Assembly (NCBI RefSeq): GCF_030705415.1
Contig: NZ_JAUZED010000010.1
Location: forward strand, 1 to 57,147
DNA: 57,147 bases
DNA from: Curtobacterium sp. A7_M15
GTDB lineage: Bacteria; Actinomycetota; Actinomycetes; Actinomycetales; Microbacteriaceae
Reading direction: 5' to 3'
Below are positions 34,743-43,274 of this stretch, in pieces; position 1 is the stretch's first letter, and each line of letters begins with the position of its first letter. The notes beneath the pieces are model-generated. The model was given only the letters and a program-made list of their open reading frames with translations. It did not search any database and had not been told where the DNA came from. The position numbers and the translations under genes were made by a program.

Positions 34743-34774
34743 TTGACGATGAGGCGGTGCTAATACGTATTAGC
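34743..34774 (+). promoter_or_regulatory. Levanase promoter with LacI-type operator
   Basis: TTGACG (34743-34748) is a likely -35 box. The 16-bp palindrome GCTAATACGTATTAGC (34759-34774) covers the expected -10 region. Its AATACGTATT core is found twice more in front of the LacI gene. Confidence 0.75.
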
Positions 34775-34808
34775 CCGATGGTCTTCAGAGAGGAAGGCTC
34801 CGAACGAC

Positions 34809-37295
34809 ATGTTTCGTCCACGTCAGCGCATCAGCGTGATTGCGGCGGCAGCGGTCTCGGGGGCGCTGGTCCTAGCGTCCCTGACTGCCACTTCAAGCTC
34901 GGCCGATACCAGCCAGTACCACGAGACGTACCGGCCCCAGTTCCACTACTCGCTGCCGTCCGGCTGGATCGGTGATCCCAACGGTCTCGTCTACGACGAC
35001 GGCCTCTACTACCTGTTCAGTTACGGCACGTGGGAGGGAGCAGCCAGCAAGGACCTGGTCCACTGGGAGAACATCCCAGTGAAGGGGCCCGAGCGGGATC
35101 CGGGTAGCAACTCGTTCTTCAGCGGGGGAGCGGTTGTCGATAACGGCAACACCAGCGGCTTCGGAACCAAGAAGAACCCCGCCATGGTGGCGTTCTACAC
35201 CAGTGTTGGGGCCGAAACCGGCATCCAGTCGCAGTCGCTGGCGTACAGCACTGATCACGGACGCACGTGGACGCGATACGCCGGCAACCCGGTTCTCGAC
35301 CTGCACTCGACGAACTTCCGGGATCCGAAGGTGTTCTGGTACGCGCCGAAGAAGGAGTGGGTGATGGCCGTTGCGCTCTCCGATCAGTACAAGGTCGCCT
35401 TCTACACGTCGAAGGACCTGAAGTCGTGGACGCACTCCAGCGACTTCGGCCCGCGCGGTGCGACGAGCGGCGTCTGGGAGATGCCCGACCTCTACGCACT
35501 GCCGGTGGATGGCAACAAGCGAAAGATGAAGTGGGTGCTCAGCGTCAGCGTCGGCAGCACCGGTGTCCAGTACTTCACGGGGCAATTTGACGGCACGTCG
35601 TTCACTCCGGACGGTCCCGCGACTTACACACCTCCGGCTGGCGCGACCGTTGCTGACTTCGAGTCGGGGACCTACGCGGGCTGGACCGCTTCCGGCTCCG
35701 CGTTCGGTACGGCTCCCGCAGACGGAGCGCTCCCTGACCAGCAGGACGTCGCCGGCTTCCAGGGCAAGTACCTCGTCGATAGCTACAACGGCGGTGACGG
35801 AGCAACGGGCACACTCACCTCGGCACCGTTCACGCTCTCCAAGGCGCGATTGAACTTCCTTGTCGGCGGCGGCAACAATCCCGCCATCCCGGGTTCCGTT
35901 CCCGCGGGAACGGTTCCCGCTGGCACGGTCCTCGCCGACTTCGCTGGCCCCACCTACGGTGAGGGGTGGACTGCGACGGGGTCCTTCGTCGGCGCTGGGC
36001 CGACAAAGGAGTCCCTGCCGAACCAGATCGGTAGTTCGGTGCTGGACACCTTCACACCGGCCGGGGATGCAGGGACCGGTACGATCACGTCGCCAACCTT
36101 CACGGTCAGCAAGCCCTACATCGACCTGCAGATCGCTGGTGGCGACCATGCGTGGGGACAAGCGAATCCCACTGCCGTCAACTTGGTCGTCGGCGGCAAG
36201 GTGGTGCAGTCGGTCACCGGTGACGGCACCGGTACGCTTCGATGGGCGAGCCTTGAGGTTTCGGCATACCAGGGTAAGGACGCGCAGATTCAGGTCGTCG
36301 ACGACAACGACGGCACGGGCGGCTGGGGGCATCTCATGGTCGGGCAGATCATCGCCGCAGACCAGAAAGCCGCCCCGTGGGACACGCAGACCACGGTCAA
36401 TCTCCTCATCGATGGGAAGGCTGTTCGCACGGCGACCGGCGCGAACAGTGAGACGCTCGACTGGACGTCTTGGAACATCGCCGACCTCCGCGGCAAGCAG
36501 GCGCAGCTGGAGATCGTCGACCATGCGACTGGTGGATGGGGGCACATCCTGGCCGACGCGTTCATGCAGAGTAACGCGCCCGCGTTGACCCAGTACCAGC
36601 GTGCCAACTGGCTGGACTACGGCGCCGACTTCTACGCGGAGAACACGTGGGAGAACGCACCCAACGGGGAGCGCATCGCCATCGCCTGGATGAACAACTG
36701 GGCCTACGCCTCCAACGTGCCGACGTCTCCTTGGCAGGGCGCCGAGACGTTCCCACGTTCGCTGTCCCTGCGGACCATCGATGGCAAGGTCAAGATCGTC
36801 GAGCAGCCCATCGATGGCATCGACAAGCTGCACGCGGGCCGTCCGGCACGAGTGAAAAACGTCCCGGTCTCGAATACGACGACCGCGCTGCCAGTGGCCG
36901 GACAGACACTGGACGTCCAGGCACACTTGACGGCGGGTTCGGCGAAGACGTTCGGGCTTAATGTCCGGACGGGCGCGGGGCAGTACACGCAGGTCGGGTA
37001 CGACACGAGCACCGGAGCGCTGTTCATCGACCGCACCCATTCCGGGAACGTGGGCTTCAGCAGCGTGTTCGCATCACGCAGTGAGGCGCCCCTGCAGCTG
37101 ACCCGAGGTGGCCTGGACCTGCGCATCCTGGTCGACGCTTCCTCGATCGAAGTGTTCGGAGCCAATGGTCAGGTCGTTCTCACCGATCAGATCTTCCCGA
37201 ATCCCACGAGCACCGGTGTGAGTGCGTTCGCCACCGGCGGCACCGCCCGAGTCGATGATCTCCGAGCGTGGACTCTGAAATCAATCTGGAAGTAA
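34809..37295 (+). CDS. Secreted GH32 levanase/fructan hydrolase with nested inserts
   Basis: 828 residues. A Sec-type signal (about 1-32) precedes a GH32 five-blade propeller with GWIGDPNG (nucleophile Asp56), FRDP (171-173) and acid/base Glu224 in WEMPDLY. The propeller is interrupted at about 277. A beta module begins at 279 (TVADFESGTYAGWTASG) and is itself broken after LVGGGNNP (358) by a whole second copy (373-520, VLADFAGPTYGEGWTATG). It resumes at 526-587 (TTVNLLIDGKAVRTATG), and GH32 resumes at about 594 to the C-terminal beta-sandwich. It cleaves levan or inulin outside the cell. The usual acid/base context is ECPD; here it is EMPD. Confidence 0.9.
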   Translation: MFRPRQRISVIAAAAVSGALVLASLTATSSSADTSQYHETYRPQFHYSLPSGWIGDPNGLVYDDGLYYLFSYGTWEGAASKDLVHWENIPVKGPERDPGSNSFFSGGAVVDNGNTSGFGTKKNPAMVAFYTSVGAETGIQSQSLAYSTDHGRTWTRYAGNPVLDLHSTNFRDPKVFWYAPKKEWVMAVALSDQYKVAFYTSKDLKSWTHSSDFGPRGATSGVWEMPDLYALPVDGNKRKMKWVLSVSVGSTGVQYFTGQFDGTSFTPDGPATYTPPAGATVADFESGTYAGWTASGSAFGTAPADGALPDQQDVAGFQGKYLVDSYNGGDGATGTLTSAPFTLSKARLNFLVGGGNNPAIPGSVPAGTVPAGTVLADFAGPTYGEGWTATGSFVGAGPTKESLPNQIGSSVLDTFTPAGDAGTGTITSPTFTVSKPYIDLQIAGGDHAWGQANPTAVNLVVGGKVVQSVTGDGTGTLRWASLEVSAYQGKDAQIQVVDDNDGTGGWGHLMVGQIIAADQKAAPWDTQTTVNLLIDGKAVRTATGANSETLDWTSWNIADLRGKQAQLEIVDHATGGWGHILADAFMQSNAPALTQYQRANWLDYGADFYAENTWENAPNGERIAIAWMNNWAYASNVPTSPWQGAETFPRSLSLRTIDGKVKIVEQPIDGIDKLHAGRPARVKNVPVSNTTTALPVAGQTLDVQAHLTAGSAKTFGLNVRTGAGQYTQVGYDTSTGALFIDRTHSGNVGFSSVFASRSEAPLQLTRGGLDLRILVDASSIEVFGANGQVVLTDQIFPNPTSTGVSAFATGGTARVDDLRAWTLKSIWK

Positions 37296-37306
37296 CGCGG
37301 AAACAG

Positions 37307-37340
37307 AGTGCGCCTGCCCATCGTCCGGGGCAGGCGCACT
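37307..37340. terminator. Bidirectional terminator between convergent GH32 genes
   Basis: A perfect 13-bp stem AGTGCGCCTGCCC / GGGCAGGCGCACT with an 8-base loop. A short T-rich stretch follows on the plus side (TTCGTTT). Confidence 0.85.
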
Positions 37341-37355
37341 TCGTTTGTGCCGCCG

Positions 37356-38828
37356 TTAGCGAGTGCGGACCGTCAGGCGGTCAAGCGTGAACGTGCCGTC
37401 CTGCACGAATACGCCGACGCGGCCGGCAGGGCGGTCGTAGAGGCGTGTGCTCAGCGCAACGGCCCCGTCGATGACAGCGACACAGATGTCCCCGTCAAGG
37501 TGTACCTCGATGTGGTGCTTGCCAGGGGCGAGTTCTATCGGGCGCTCGAGCTCGACGGCGTGCGGCACATCGCCAAGGATCTGCCACTGCTCAGCTCCGG
37601 TCGTGCCACGTGGCCAACGGTCGAGCACGAGCCGGTTCCGGTCAGGTTCGAGGCGAAGCGCGTAGCCCTCTTCCCCGTCGTCACTGGTGCGCAGGAGCAA
37701 ACCCAGCGAGCGGGTGTCTGCTTCCAGGGTGAGGTCCACACCCACGAGCGCTTCCTCTGGTAGCTCCGGGCCAACCCAGGATGCGTATCGGGTGATTGCG
37801 CCAGCGCCGACGGTTGCCTCAGCACCGCTGGCCTGTTCAAGCTCAGCGGTGACGTCGACCTCGTTCGGGTACGCAGCCTTCACCCCGTCAGGTAGGTCGA
37901 ACCGCAACAATCCGTCGGCACGCTGGTGGGCCTGCAACGTCGCCATGGTGCCTGCCCACTGCCACGGCCCGCCATCGCGTTCGTCTTCCTTCGACGCGAT
38001 CCACCCGACGAAGTACCGCTGATCGCCAAGGGCAACTGTCTTCGCTGCATAGAAGGCTCGGCCGTCGACAGTGTCATCAGCGGGCGCGAGCCATGGGCCG
38101 TCCGGCGACTTCGCGATGCGGTACCGGGTGCAGAAGGCGTCGGAGAACTCCGAGTACACCAGGTACCACCACTCACCCCACTGGAACACGTCCGGGCATT
38201 CCTGCGTGATGAAGCGGTGCGGCTCCCAAATCGGCTCGGCGTCCCGCCACGTGACGAGGTCATCGGACTCGAGCCGAGCAACGAGGCCGGAACGCCGGTA
38301 CGGCTCGTTCAAGCGTCGTGTGGCGAGGAGCATCTGCCAGGGCCGGTCGGCAGCGGGGCGGAACACGAAGGGGTCTCGCCAGTCTTCGGGGGAGTAGCCC
38401 GCGAGTGCGGGGAAGTCCCACTCGGGGTGCTTGATCCAGTCGGTCAGATCGCTAGACGACGTCGCGTGCGCGACGATCTGAGCGTCCTTCCCGCCACCAG
38501 CGGATCCGGTCTTGATGCGGGGGTTGTGCCCCGTATAGAACAGATGCAACGTTCCCTCGTCATCACGGACGACGCTGCCGGTGTAACAGTCGAAGTCGCT
38601 CGCGTCGGGGCCACCGGAGGGCAGTACGACGCCCTTGTCGGTGAAGGTGACGAAGTCGGTGGTGGTGACGGCCGCCCAGGGCATCCCCGTTGCCCGTTCG
38701 AGCGGCGGCGCGTCCGGTCGTTCGTCGAGAAGGTAGAACAGCCACGCGGTTCCGTCGTGTTCGAACGGGATGACGTCGCCGACGTAGCCGTTCGGGGGTT
38801 GGAAGTGAGTGCTGGACGGGAGGGTCAC
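37356..38828 (-). CDS. Cytoplasmic GH32 fructosidase-like hydrolase
   Basis: 490 residues without a signal peptide. Catalytic positions are Asp18 in NGYVGDVIPF, RDP at 151-153 and Glu210 in TQECPDVF. A C-terminal beta-sandwich starts near 330. The GDVIPF nucleophile motif differs from the usual NDPNG and is seen in intracellular GH32 branches. It probably degrades imported short fructans or a difructose anhydride, but the exact substrate is not readable. GTG 38828 follows the LacI stop with no gap (TAAGTG), with GAAGGAA as ribosome site, so both share one transcript. Confidence 0.85.
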   Translation of the reverse strand: MTLPSSTHFQPPNGYVGDVIPFEHDGTAWLFYLLDERPDAPPLERATGMPWAAVTTTDFVTFTDKGVVLPSGGPDASDFDCYTGSVVRDDEGTLHLFYTGHNPRIKTGSAGGGKDAQIVAHATSSSDLTDWIKHPEWDFPALAGYSPEDWRDPFVFRPAADRPWQMLLATRRLNEPYRRSGLVARLESDDLVTWRDAEPIWEPHRFITQECPDVFQWGEWWYLVYSEFSDAFCTRYRIAKSPDGPWLAPADDTVDGRAFYAAKTVALGDQRYFVGWIASKEDERDGGPWQWAGTMATLQAHQRADGLLRFDLPDGVKAAYPNEVDVTAELEQASGAEATVGAGAITRYASWVGPELPEEALVGVDLTLEADTRSLGLLLRTSDDGEEGYALRLEPDRNRLVLDRWPRGTTGAEQWQILGDVPHAVELERPIELAPGKHHIEVHLDGDICVAVIDGAVALSTRLYDRPAGRVGVFVQDGTFTLDRLTVRTR

Positions 38829-39878
38829 TTAGGTTCCTTCGGGTCGTGGGGCCGCGAGCGAGCTGCGGGCGACGTATTCGCAGGGCACGAGGTGTCGGCC
38901 GGGCTGTTCCGCCTCCGCCAGGAGCAGCGTTCCGGCTTCGAAGCCCATCTGCTGGTGTGGCAGGGCGACGGTGGTGAGCGGCGGATGCATCTGGTCGGCA
39001 AGGTCGGGCTGGTCGTCGAAGCCGACAATGCTGATGTCCTCCGGGCAGCGCATCCCCAGGGACTGCGCCGCCATCAACGCGCCGACCGCCATCCGGTCGT
39101 TCCCGCAGATGATCGCCGTCGGACGGTTGGCCGCATCCGCGAGTACCGCCACCGCGAGGTCATAACCGGATCCCACCTGGAAGGTGCCGAACGTGATGCT
39201 GATTTGCGTCGACGGAATGCGCGCGTCGGCGGCGGCGCGGTCGAGTCCGCGCTTTCGTTCTTGGCAGGCGTAGTCGTCCTCGGGGCCGCCGAGGAAGGCG
39301 ACATCGGCGTGGCCGGCTGCGAACACAGCGGCGGCGACGTCGTAGCCGCCCTGGTACTCGTCGGCGAGCACCGTCACCGCAGGCGTTCCACCGGGCGGGA
39401 AGCAGTTGACGAAGACCGTCGGGACCGTGTCCAGTCCGTCGACAGGGGTGACGTACTCGGGGCCGGGGGCTGCGTAGACCAAGCCGGCGACGCCCTGCTG
39501 CACGAGGTTCTCAACGGCAGCCTTACCGCCGTCGGTGGTCTGCGCCGTCTCCACCACGAAGCAGACGTATCCAGCCTCCTGCACGGCTTGCTGGACACCC
39601 AGCACGATGTGACCGGCGTAGGGCTGCGAGACGAGCCGGTCGGCGATCACGCCGACCGTGTAGGACCGGTTCGACCGCAGCGACTGCGCCGCCCGGTTCG
39701 GCTGAAATTTCAGCTCCTTCGCGGCCTCGAGCACGCGAGTGCGCGTCTCTGCCGCGATTGAAACGTCACGGCGATCATTGAGCACGAACGACACCGTCGG
39801 CTGGGACACGCCAGCGTGGCGCGCGACGTCCTTCATGGTGACGCGCTGTTTCTGTGTTGTCCGCTTGCGGCTCGCCAT
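38829..39878 (-). CDS. LacI-family repressor of the fructan island
   Basis: 349 residues. N-terminal HTH VTMKDVARHAGVSQPTVSFV, hinge (RAAQSLRSNRSYTVGVIADR) and a periplasmic-binding-like sugar domain ending DISIVGFDDQPDLA and the family tail. GGAGGAGGG precedes ATG 39878. It is divergent from the ABC importer with two AATACGTATT palindromes between, and a third lies before the levanase, so it most likely represses all three units until a fructan-derived sugar binds. Confidence 0.93.
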   Translation of the reverse strand: MASRKRTTQKQRVTMKDVARHAGVSQPTVSFVLNDRRDVSIAAETRTRVLEAAKELKFQPNRAAQSLRSNRSYTVGVIADRLVSQPYAGHIVLGVQQAVQEAGYVCFVVETAQTTDGGKAAVENLVQQGVAGLVYAAPGPEYVTPVDGLDTVPTVFVNCFPPGGTPAVTVLADEYQGGYDVAAAVFAAGHADVAFLGGPEDDYACQERKRGLDRAAADARIPSTQISITFGTFQVGSGYDLAVAVLADAANRPTAIICGNDRMAVGALMAAQSLGMRCPEDISIVGFDDQPDLADQMHPPLTTVALPHQQMGFEAGTLLLAEAEQPGRHLVPCEYVARSSLAAPRPEGT

Positions 39879-39911
39879 CGACCCTCCTCCGTTGCCCTCA
39901 TCATGCCAGAA

Positions 39912-39926
39912 GCAAATACGTATTGC
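39912..39926. promoter_or_regulatory. LacI operator 1
   Basis: GCAAATACGTATTGC, 34 bp upstream of the repressor start. The 10-base core AATACGTATT equals the levanase operator core. Confidence 0.8.
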
Positions 39927-39957
39927 GCCCCGTCCAGTTGGTGTGTACGCTCGCCCT

Positions 39958-39972
39958 GCAAATACGTATTGG
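39958..39972. promoter_or_regulatory. LacI operator 2
   Basis: GCAAATACGTATTGG, 46 bp centre to centre from operator 1 and 44 bp before the binding-protein start. The spacing of two operators is suitable for looping. Confidence 0.8.
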
Positions 39973-40015
39973 CCCCAACCTAGCGGGGTCACGATCGCTC
40001 AGAGAGGAGCGACCC

Positions 40016-41422
40016 ATGGCGAACGGATTCAGCACCCCGATCGACCGGCGCACGCTGTTCAAGTTCGGTGGCGCAGGCCTCGCGCTGGCCGGCATCGGAT
40101 CGCTGGCTGCTTGCTCAACCACCGGCGGCGGAGGCAGCACCTCCGGCACCGTGAAGATGCTCTACTTCGGTGAGCAGAGCGCCGCGACGGCCCTGCAGAA
40201 GGCCATCGAGCCGAAGATCAAGCAGCTCGACAAGAAGGCGAGCCTGCAGGTCACTGCGATCAACGGGACCGACTGGAACGACTTCCTCGCCAAGGTCCTC
40301 ACGCAGATCGCCTCGGGTGACGTCCCGGACATCGTCAGCGTCGCAACCGAGGGGCAGCAGCTGCTGGCGTCGAAGAACCTCCTCACCCCGCTCGACGACT
40401 ACGTCACGAAGAACCTCTCGGACCTGCACACCTACTTCACCGGGGCCCACCCGGCGCTGCTCGAGTCGACGATGTACCAGGGGCACCTCTACACGCTGCC
40501 CGACAGCTTCAACGCGGGCAGCATGTTCTACTCCACCGACCTGTTCGACAAGGCTGGCCTGACCCGCCCGACGAGCAAGTGGTCGATGGACGACTTCCAC
40601 TCCTCGGCTGAGAGCATCGCAAAGGTCGGCGGCGGCACCTACGCCTTCGACTGGGTCGTTCGCCTCTGGGGCAGCTGGACCTCGTTCCTCTACGCCAACG
40701 ACGGGAACCTGCTCGAGGAGGGCAAGTACTCCGGCGGCGACTGGCTGTGGAACAGCAAGGCCTTCTCCGACAACCCGATCGGGGTCTCCGGCCGCAAGGG
40801 CGGCTGGAAGTGGGGCGACCCCACGGCGAACTCGGATGCCGCCATCGAGGCGCTGCAGTACGTCATCGACCTGCAGAAGTCCGGCGCGTCCCCGTCGCCC
40901 GACGTCGGCGGTGGCGCCACGCTGCAGGGTCTGATGGCATCCGGCCGGATCGGTATGACCATCGGTGGCGGATTCTGGGCCGGTGGCCTCCACAACGCCG
41001 GGATGAAAAACGGCAGCTTCGATGTGGTCGAGTTCCCCACGTGGAAGAGCAACAAGTCGCTCTTCGGCGCCGGCGGATACGGCATCTTCAACTCCTCCAA
41101 GAACAAGGACCTCGCGTTCGAGGTCATCAAGGTCATGGTGCAGCCGGAGAGCTTCGACGCCCTCTGGCCCGGCAACGTCACCACCCCGGCGCAGAAGTCG
41201 CTGATGACCGCCGAGCGGTACAAGACCACCGGTCCGGAGCACTGGTCGGTGTTCTACGACCAGCTCGACAATTCGGTGCCTATCTCTGCACCGCCGTACT
41301 ACAACGCCCTCGCAACCGCCCTCAACCAGCGCACCACCCAGGCGATCTCCTCCGGGAACGCTAAGAAGGCCCTCGACGGCCTCCAGGCAGACATCGAGAA
41401 GGCAGCCTCGCAGGCTTCGTGA
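40016..41422 (+). CDS. ABC sugar-binding lipoprotein (family 1) with twin-arginine signal
   Basis: 468 residues. The signal DRRTLFKFGGAGLALAGIGS followed by LAAC combines an RR motif with a lipobox, so a Tat-exported lipoprotein is likely. The mature part is a MalE-type solute-binding fold (ASGDVPDIVSVATEGQQLLA, MFYSTDLFDKAGLTRP, WPGNVTTP). AGAGAGGAG precedes ATG 40016. It captures fructo-oligosaccharides or difructose anhydride for the two permeases that follow with overlapping starts. Substrate is inferred from the island. Confidence 0.92.
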   Translation: MANGFSTPIDRRTLFKFGGAGLALAGIGSLAACSTTGGGGSTSGTVKMLYFGEQSAATALQKAIEPKIKQLDKKASLQVTAINGTDWNDFLAKVLTQIASGDVPDIVSVATEGQQLLASKNLLTPLDDYVTKNLSDLHTYFTGAHPALLESTMYQGHLYTLPDSFNAGSMFYSTDLFDKAGLTRPTSKWSMDDFHSSAESIAKVGGGTYAFDWVVRLWGSWTSFLYANDGNLLEEGKYSGGDWLWNSKAFSDNPIGVSGRKGGWKWGDPTANSDAAIEALQYVIDLQKSGASPSPDVGGGATLQGLMASGRIGMTIGGGFWAGGLHNAGMKNGSFDVVEFPTWKSNKSLFGAGGYGIFNSSKNKDLAFEVIKVMVQPESFDALWPGNVTTPAQKSLMTAERYKTTGPEHWSVFYDQLDNSVPISAPPYYNALATALNQRTTQAISSGNAKKALDGLQADIEKAASQAS

Positions 41423-42369
41423 TGACAGCAGCAACAGAAACACCCATCCGGCGGGCTGCCAAGGTCGCAGCCCGCCGGCCGGCGGCCAAGCGTGCCCGCC
41501 GACGTGAGTCCACGTTCGGTTTCCTGATGATCGGGCTCGCGGTGATCTTCGTCGCCGTGTTCACCCTCATCCCCATCCTCGCCTCCCTCGGGCTCTCGTT
41601 CACCTCCTGGGACGTCATCAGCAGCCCCAAGTGGGTCGGGTTCGACAACTACACGCGGCTCTTCACCGACGGGCCGGTCCTCGCGTCGTTCGGTGTGACC
41701 GTCGCCCTCGCGATCGCCATCGTCGTGCTGCAAATCTCGCTCGGCCTGCTCCTGGCGGTGCTGGCGAACAACCGGAAGCGCAACGCCACCCGCGTGTTCT
41801 TCCGAACCTCGTTCTACCTGCCGCTGCTGGCCTCAACCGCCGCCGTGTCGATCTTCATGGGCTACATCTTCGACACCAAGTTCGGCCTCATCAACTACTA
41901 CCTCAACGAGATCGGACTGCCCGGCGCGCACTGGCTGAACGACCCGTTCTGGGCGAAGGTCACGGTCGTGATGGTGGTGGTCTGGCAGCAGGTCGGCTTC
42001 ACGTTCGTGCTCTTCGTCGCCGCGCTCCTCGCGGTGCCGGTCGACGTGCAGGAAGCCGCAGCGATCGACGGCGCCGGCCCCTGGCGGACCCTGTTCCGCA
42101 TCAAGATTCCGCTCATCAGCCCGACGATCCTGTTCGCCACCGTGATCGCGATGATCAACGCGATGCAGCTGTTCGATCAGCCGTTCATCATGACCAAGGG
42201 TGGACCGGGCACCGCAACGACGACCGCGACCATCTCCATGTACCAGGCCGGCTTCCAGAACCTGCAGTTCGGGTTCGCCTCGGCCATCGCGATCCTGCTG
42301 CTGGTCATCATCGGCATCATCACCGGGATCCAGTTCATCGCCGCCCGAAAGCTGGTGTTCTACCAATGA
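41419..42369 (+). CDS. ABC sugar permease, MalF-like
   Basis: 316 residues from GTG 41419 overlapping the binding-protein stop (or ATG 41422). Six membrane helices; the EAA loop reads EAAAIDGAGPWRTLFRIKIP, which contacts the ATPase. The N-terminus is Arg/Ala-rich. It forms the channel with the next gene. Confidence 0.93.
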   Translation: MMTAATETPIRRAAKVAARRPAAKRARRRESTFGFLMIGLAVIFVAVFTLIPILASLGLSFTSWDVISSPKWVGFDNYTRLFTDGPVLASFGVTVALAIAIVVLQISLGLLLAVLANNRKRNATRVFFRTSFYLPLLASTAAVSIFMGYIFDTKFGLINYYLNEIGLPGAHWLNDPFWAKVTVVMVVVWQQVGFTFVLFVAALLAVPVDVQEAAAIDGAGPWRTLFRIKIPLISPTILFATVIAMINAMQLFDQPFIMTKGGPGTATTTATISMYQAGFQNLQFGFASAIAILLLVIIGIITGIQFIAARKLVFYQ

Positions 42370-43274
42370 CGACCACAGACACCCTCAACCCGTTGCACGC
42401 CCCGGAAACCGTCGCTCAGCCAGCCGTCGCCCACATCGTTCGGCGCCGCAAGCCCGTCGCCAAGGTGGGAAGCATCCTTGGGATGATCATCCTGATCATC
42501 GCCGCCGTGTTCGCCCTTGGGCCACTGCTCTGGACGCTGACCACCTCGCTGCGCACCCCGGCGGAATCGTTCCAGAACCCGCCGCAATGGATCCCGCTCT
42601 CGTGGGACTTCGGCAACTACGCCGCGGTGTTCAACCAGATCCCGATCGGGCAGTTCTTCGTCAACAGCGTCCTCGTGACACTGCTCATCGTTGTCGGACA
42701 GACCATCACCTGCACCCTGTCCGGGTACGCGTTCGCGATGATCAGCTTCCCCGGCAAGAACACCATCTTCGGGATCTTCCTCGCCACGATGATGGTCCCG
42801 ATCCAGACGATCATCATCCCGGTGTTCGTCATCCTGAAGGACATGGGGCTGACCGGCTCCATCGCGTCCCTGATCGTCCCCGCGCTCGGGAGCGCATTCG
42901 GTACCTTCCTGATGCGGCAGTACTTCATGCAGATGCCGAAGGAGCTCGGTGAAGCCGCCCGCATCGACGGCGCGAGCCAGTTCGGGGTGTTCTGGCACGT
43001 GTACTCGCGGATGGCCAGCCCCGCGATCGCGACCCTCGCGATCCTGAACTTCTCCGGATTCTGGGCCGAGTACTACCGGCCCCTGATCTTCCTCAACCAG
43101 CAGGACACCTTCACGCTGCCGCTCGGACTCGTCGGCTTGCAGGGCAACCTCGGCACCGGATCGATCTCCGTCGTCCTCGCCGGCGTCGTGCTGACCATGA
43201 TCCCGAGCGTGCTGCTGTTCATCTTCGCGCAGCGGTACTTCATCGAAGGCGTCACCGCAGGATCGTCCCGATGA
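42366..43274 (+). CDS. ABC sugar permease, MalG-like
   Basis: 302 residues, six helices, EAA loop ELGEAARIDGASQFGVFWHV. ATG 42366 overlaps the preceding stop (ATGA) and its stop overlaps the next gene. No ATP-binding subunit is found in the island, so a shared chromosomal MsiK-type ATPase is presumably used. Confidence 0.93.
   Translation: MTTTDTLNPLHAPETVAQPAVAHIVRRRKPVAKVGSILGMIILIIAAVFALGPLLWTLTTSLRTPAESFQNPPQWIPLSWDFGNYAAVFNQIPIGQFFVNSVLVTLLIVVGQTITCTLSGYAFAMISFPGKNTIFGIFLATMMVPIQTIIIPVFVILKDMGLTGSIASLIVPALGSAFGTFLMRQYFMQMPKELGEAARIDGASQFGVFWHVYSRMASPAIATLAILNFSGFWAEYYRPLIFLNQQDTFTLPLGLVGLQGNLGTGSISVVLAGVVLTMIPSVLLFIFAQRYFIEGVTAGSSR

Noticed and set aside
34893-37040. 715-codon frame antisense to the levanase
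   Set aside because: No domain, low-complexity Arg/Val/Asp content; the plus strand codes a clear GH32.
37926-39761. 611-codon plus-strand frame across the GH32 and LacI genes
   Set aside because: It crosses two well-supported minus-strand genes and has antisense-type composition.
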